Origin: Marinilabiliaceae bacterium JC040
GTDB taxonomy: Bacteria; Bacteroidota; Bacteroidia; Bacteroidales; Marinifilaceae
Reading direction: 5' to 3'
Length of the DNA: 64,000 nt
Assembly: GCA_022496785.1 (NCBI GenBank)
Contig: SNAP01000009.1
Location: 1 to 64,000 of the forward strand
Part shown: positions 62,006 through 64,000 of the stretch, piece by piece
Numbering within the stretch: position 1 is the stretch's first letter
Layout: every line of letters begins with the position of its first letter
Program-made: the position numbers and the translations under genes
Notes under the pieces: generated by a model
What the model saw: the letters and a program-made list of their open reading frames with translations, nothing else
Databases searched by the model: none
What the model was told of the DNA's origin: nothing

Positions 62006-63637
62006 TTATTCTTCAGTGAAGTTTGGATACATATAATCCGTTGCTGGAACAAAAGTTTCTTTTATTGTACGAGGAGATACCCAACGTAAAAGATTAATCA
62101 TAGAACCTGCTTTATCGTTAGTACCAGAAGCTCTAGCACCACCGAATGGTTGTTGACTAACAACAGCACCTGTAGGTTTATCATTAATATAGAAGTTACC
62201 AGCTGTATTTCTTAATCGTTTAGTCATACGTTCTATTTCGTATCTATCTTTACTAAAGATAGCACCTGTTAGAGCATATGTAGAAGATTCATCAAGAATA
62301 TCCATTGTTTCATCAACCTTATCTTCGTCGTATACATAGATTGTCATTACAGGGCCGAATAGTTCTTCTAGCATTGTATCGTAATCTGGTTTATATGCTT
62401 GTATAATTGTTGGATGTATGAAATATCCTTTCGATTTATCGTATTTACCACCACAAATAACGTCGGCATCAGATGAGGCTTTTGCATCGTCTATTGCTCC
62501 TGCTAGTTTGTCGAATGATGTTTCATCTATAACTGCATTTACAAAGTTTCTGAAATCTTCTGAAGGACCAACTTTCATACTGTTGATATCTTCAGTAATA
62601 TATTCTTTTACTTCATTCCAAAGGTTAGATGGGATATATGCTCTTGATGCTGCAGAACATTTTTGTCCTTGATATTCAAAAGCTCCTCTAGAGATTGCTG
62701 TTGCTACTTCTTTTGCATCTGCTGTTGGATGTGCAAAGATATAATCTTTACCTCCTGTTTCTCCAACTATTCTTGGATATGCTTTGTATTTAGGTAAGTT
62801 TGTTGCTATTTCGTTCCATATAGAGTTGAATACTCCTGTAGAACCAGTAAAGTGAATTCCTGCAAAGTTCTCATCTTTAAAGATAACATCTGATGCTGTA
62901 GGACCTGATACAAATACAAGATTTATTACACCGTCAGGTAGTCCAGCTTCTTTAAATATCTTCATTAAAACATTTGCTGAATATACTGCTGTTTTTGATG
63001 GTTTCCATACACATACATTTCCCATTAATGCTGGAGCTCCTGGAAGATTTCCTGCTATTGATGTGAAGTTGAATGGTGTTAGAGCAAAAATGAATCCTTC
63101 TAATGGACGTTGCTCTATTCTGTTCCATATTCCTTTTGAGTTCTCTGGTTGTTGTTTGTATATGTCAACCATATATTGAACGTTAAATCTAAAGAAGTCT
63201 GCTAATTCGCAAGCTGCATCTATTTCTGCTTGAAATGCGTTCTTTGATTGTCCTAGCATGGTAGCTGCATTAATAAGAGCTCTGTATGGGCCTGAGATTA
63301 GTTCTGCTGCTTTCAAGAAGATTGAAGCTCTGTGTTCCCATTCCATATTTTCCCAATCTTCTTTTGCTGCCATTGCTGCATCGATTGCCATTTTTACGTG
63401 TTCTTTACCACCTTGGTGATAGTATCCTAATACATGTTGGTGATCGTGTGGAGGGGCTATAAGTTTTTTATCGTCGGTTCTAACATCTTTACCACCAATA
63501 CACATTGGTATATCCATTTCTTTAGAACGTAATTCTTTAAGCATTGCTTTTAATTCTGCTCTTTCTTCACTTCCTGGAGCATAGCTCTTTACAGGTTCAC
63601 ATTTTGCAATGGGTACATTAAAAAGTCCTTTTCCCAT
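62006..63637 (-). CDS. pruA: 1-pyrroline-5-carboxylate dehydrogenase
   Basis: The enzyme oxidises glutamate semialdehyde/P5C to glutamate with NAD in proline and arginine breakdown. The 543-residue aldehyde dehydrogenase has the catalytic Cys in EYQGQKCSAASRAYIP and the general-base Glu in VGETGGKDYIFAHP. The NAD-binding FTGSTGVFNSIW and VCVWKPSKTAVYSANVLMKIFKEAG and the C-terminal QQPFGGARASGTNDKAGS also match. The length matches the stand-alone P5CDH group of Bacteroidota and mitochondria; there is no fused proline dehydrogenase. It has a near-perfect promoter with a leader of about 120 bases. Confidence 0.95.
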   Translation of the reverse strand: MGKGLFNVPIAKCEPVKSYAPGSEERAELKAMLKELRSKEMDIPMCIGGKDVRTDDKKLIAPPHDHQHVLGYYHQGGKEHVKMAIDAAMAAKEDWENMEWEHRASIFLKAAELISGPYRALINAATMLGQSKNAFQAEIDAACELADFFRFNVQYMVDIYKQQPENSKGIWNRIEQRPLEGFIFALTPFNFTSIAGNLPGAPALMGNVCVWKPSKTAVYSANVLMKIFKEAGLPDGVINLVFVSGPTASDVIFKDENFAGIHFTGSTGVFNSIWNEIATNLPKYKAYPRIVGETGGKDYIFAHPTADAKEVATAISRGAFEYQGQKCSAASRAYIPSNLWNEVKEYITEDINSMKVGPSEDFRNFVNAVIDETSFDKLAGAIDDAKASSDADVICGGKYDKSKGYFIHPTIIQAYKPDYDTMLEELFGPVMTIYVYDEDKVDETMDILDESSTYALTGAIFSKDRYEIERMTKRLRNTAGNFYINDKPTGAVVSQQPFGGARASGTNDKAGSMINLLRWVSPRTIKETFVPATDYMYPNFTEE

Positions 63638-63767
63638 GATTAATAGTTTATTTAGGGTTAGTAATAAATTGTTTAGGTCTTTATTAATGAGATTATATAA
63701 TACTTCGTTTCATTTAGGGGGTAGAAGTGAAATTATATTTCTTTTTATATTAATTGACCTTCGTTTA

Positions 63768-63798
63768 CAAATTTAAAAAACTTTTTGAAATGAGCAAT
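63768..63798 (-). promoter_or_regulatory. Promoter of pruA
   Basis: On the minus strand ATTG (63795-63798) and TAAATTTG (63768-63775) are spaced by exactly 19 bases, one mismatch from consensus. Confidence 0.7.
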
Positions 63799-63858
63799 TT
63801 TTATAATGGCGTTTTTGTAGGTTTTTCGGATGATACAAGATATGTTTTTATTTTTTTT

Positions 63859-63922
63859 AGTTGATTGTTTGTCAACTTTTAGGTGAATAGTTGCTATTTT
63901 GTCAACTTTGTTTGTATATTTG
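63859..63922 (+). promoter_or_regulatory. Twin dyad operators and rightward promoter at the window end
   Basis: AGTTGATTGTTTGTCAACT (63859-63877) and AGTTGCTATTTTGTCAACT (63889-63907) are two 19-bp dyads of the form AGTTG-N9-CAACT, spaced 30 bp start to start (about three helical turns). An exact -7 box TATATTTG follows at 63915-63922. They probably control a plus-strand gene beyond position 64000. I see no gene in 63638-64000 itself. Confidence 0.6.
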
Positions 63923-64000
63923 TATTGTAATAGTAATTTCTTAAGTGTGTGTATTGCTATTAATTAATTGGTGAAATTTAAAATTATAAGTGTGTGGTGG

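Noticed and set aside
383-63637. TGA reassigned to Trp throughout the genome
   Set aside because: All conserved genes use TGG for Trp and contain no internal TGA; at this low G+C a reassigned TGA would be common. Only the ATPase gene has TGAs.

Overview
This 64 kb window is a chromosomal segment of an AT-rich (by eye about 30% G+C) member of the Bacteroidota, most likely an anaerobic or facultative Bacteroidales/Marinilabiliales-type organism. The lineage call rests on the lpxC-fabZ gene fusion, gldD/gldE, DUF1573 proteins, a TPR-PD40-SPOR envelope protein, start sites that mostly lack Shine-Dalgarno sequences, and several exact matches to the Bacteroidota promoter TTTG-N19-TAnnTTTG. HydF ([FeFe]-hydrogenase maturation), an Fe-type superoxide dismutase and a biotin-dependent carboxyltransferase pair suggest a fermentative cell that meets oxygen. 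I cannot name the species.

Layout. 0-3.6 kb: tRNA-Pro, a queC-queD-queE operon for 7-deazaguanine synthesis, then an Lrp/AsnC and a TetR-type regulator. 3.7-8.4 kb: a PafA-like phosphatase homologue that has lost its usual metal ligands, gldE/gldD, ssb, HU and a 29-residue very basic protein. 8.5-19 kb: RNase G/E, DsbD-like reductase, fabD, folE, a MATE exporter, sodB, hydF, a sigma-54-type response regulator without a DNA-binding domain, and an LPP20-like lipoprotein. 19-28 kb: an ABC exporter pair, a carboxyltransferase/biotin-carrier pair, a DUF1573 protein, rpsO, pnp and recR. 28-35.5 kb: the TPR/PD40/SPOR protein, gcvH, a phosphohexose mutase, two family-2 glycosyltransferases and an OmpH-like chaperone. 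35.5-43.6 kb: rimP-nusA-infB (minus strand), divergent from lpxD, lpxC-fabZ and lpxA. 43.6-55.1 kb: DUF1573-yajC-ybbR-coaE, pepD, an HD hydrolase, a Sua5/YrdC protein, trkA-trkH and ftsB-ruvX-def-comEC.

55.1-62 kb is the accessory part. It opens with an array of 11-bp repeats in strict register, followed by a 1079-residue membrane protein of unknown function and an AAA/ABC-type ATPase gene carrying two in-frame TGA codons. Next come three tandem copies of a 185-residue lipoprotein cassette, each with its own promoter and terminator. pruA (minus strand) and a regulatory region with twin dyad operators close the window.

Main points for follow-up are a second 11-bp phased array at 16.0 kb that ends in nearly the same 12-mer as the one at 55.2 kb, the membrane-protein/ATPase pair as a candidate undescribed (possibly defence-like) system, and the complete absence of TGA stop codons in 58 intact genes while the ATPase gene has two internal TGAs. 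Others are the predicted pseudo-phosphatase beside a TetR gene, and a strong Shine-Dalgarno in front of the 29-residue basic protein. All functions are inferred from sequence alone; no database search was run.
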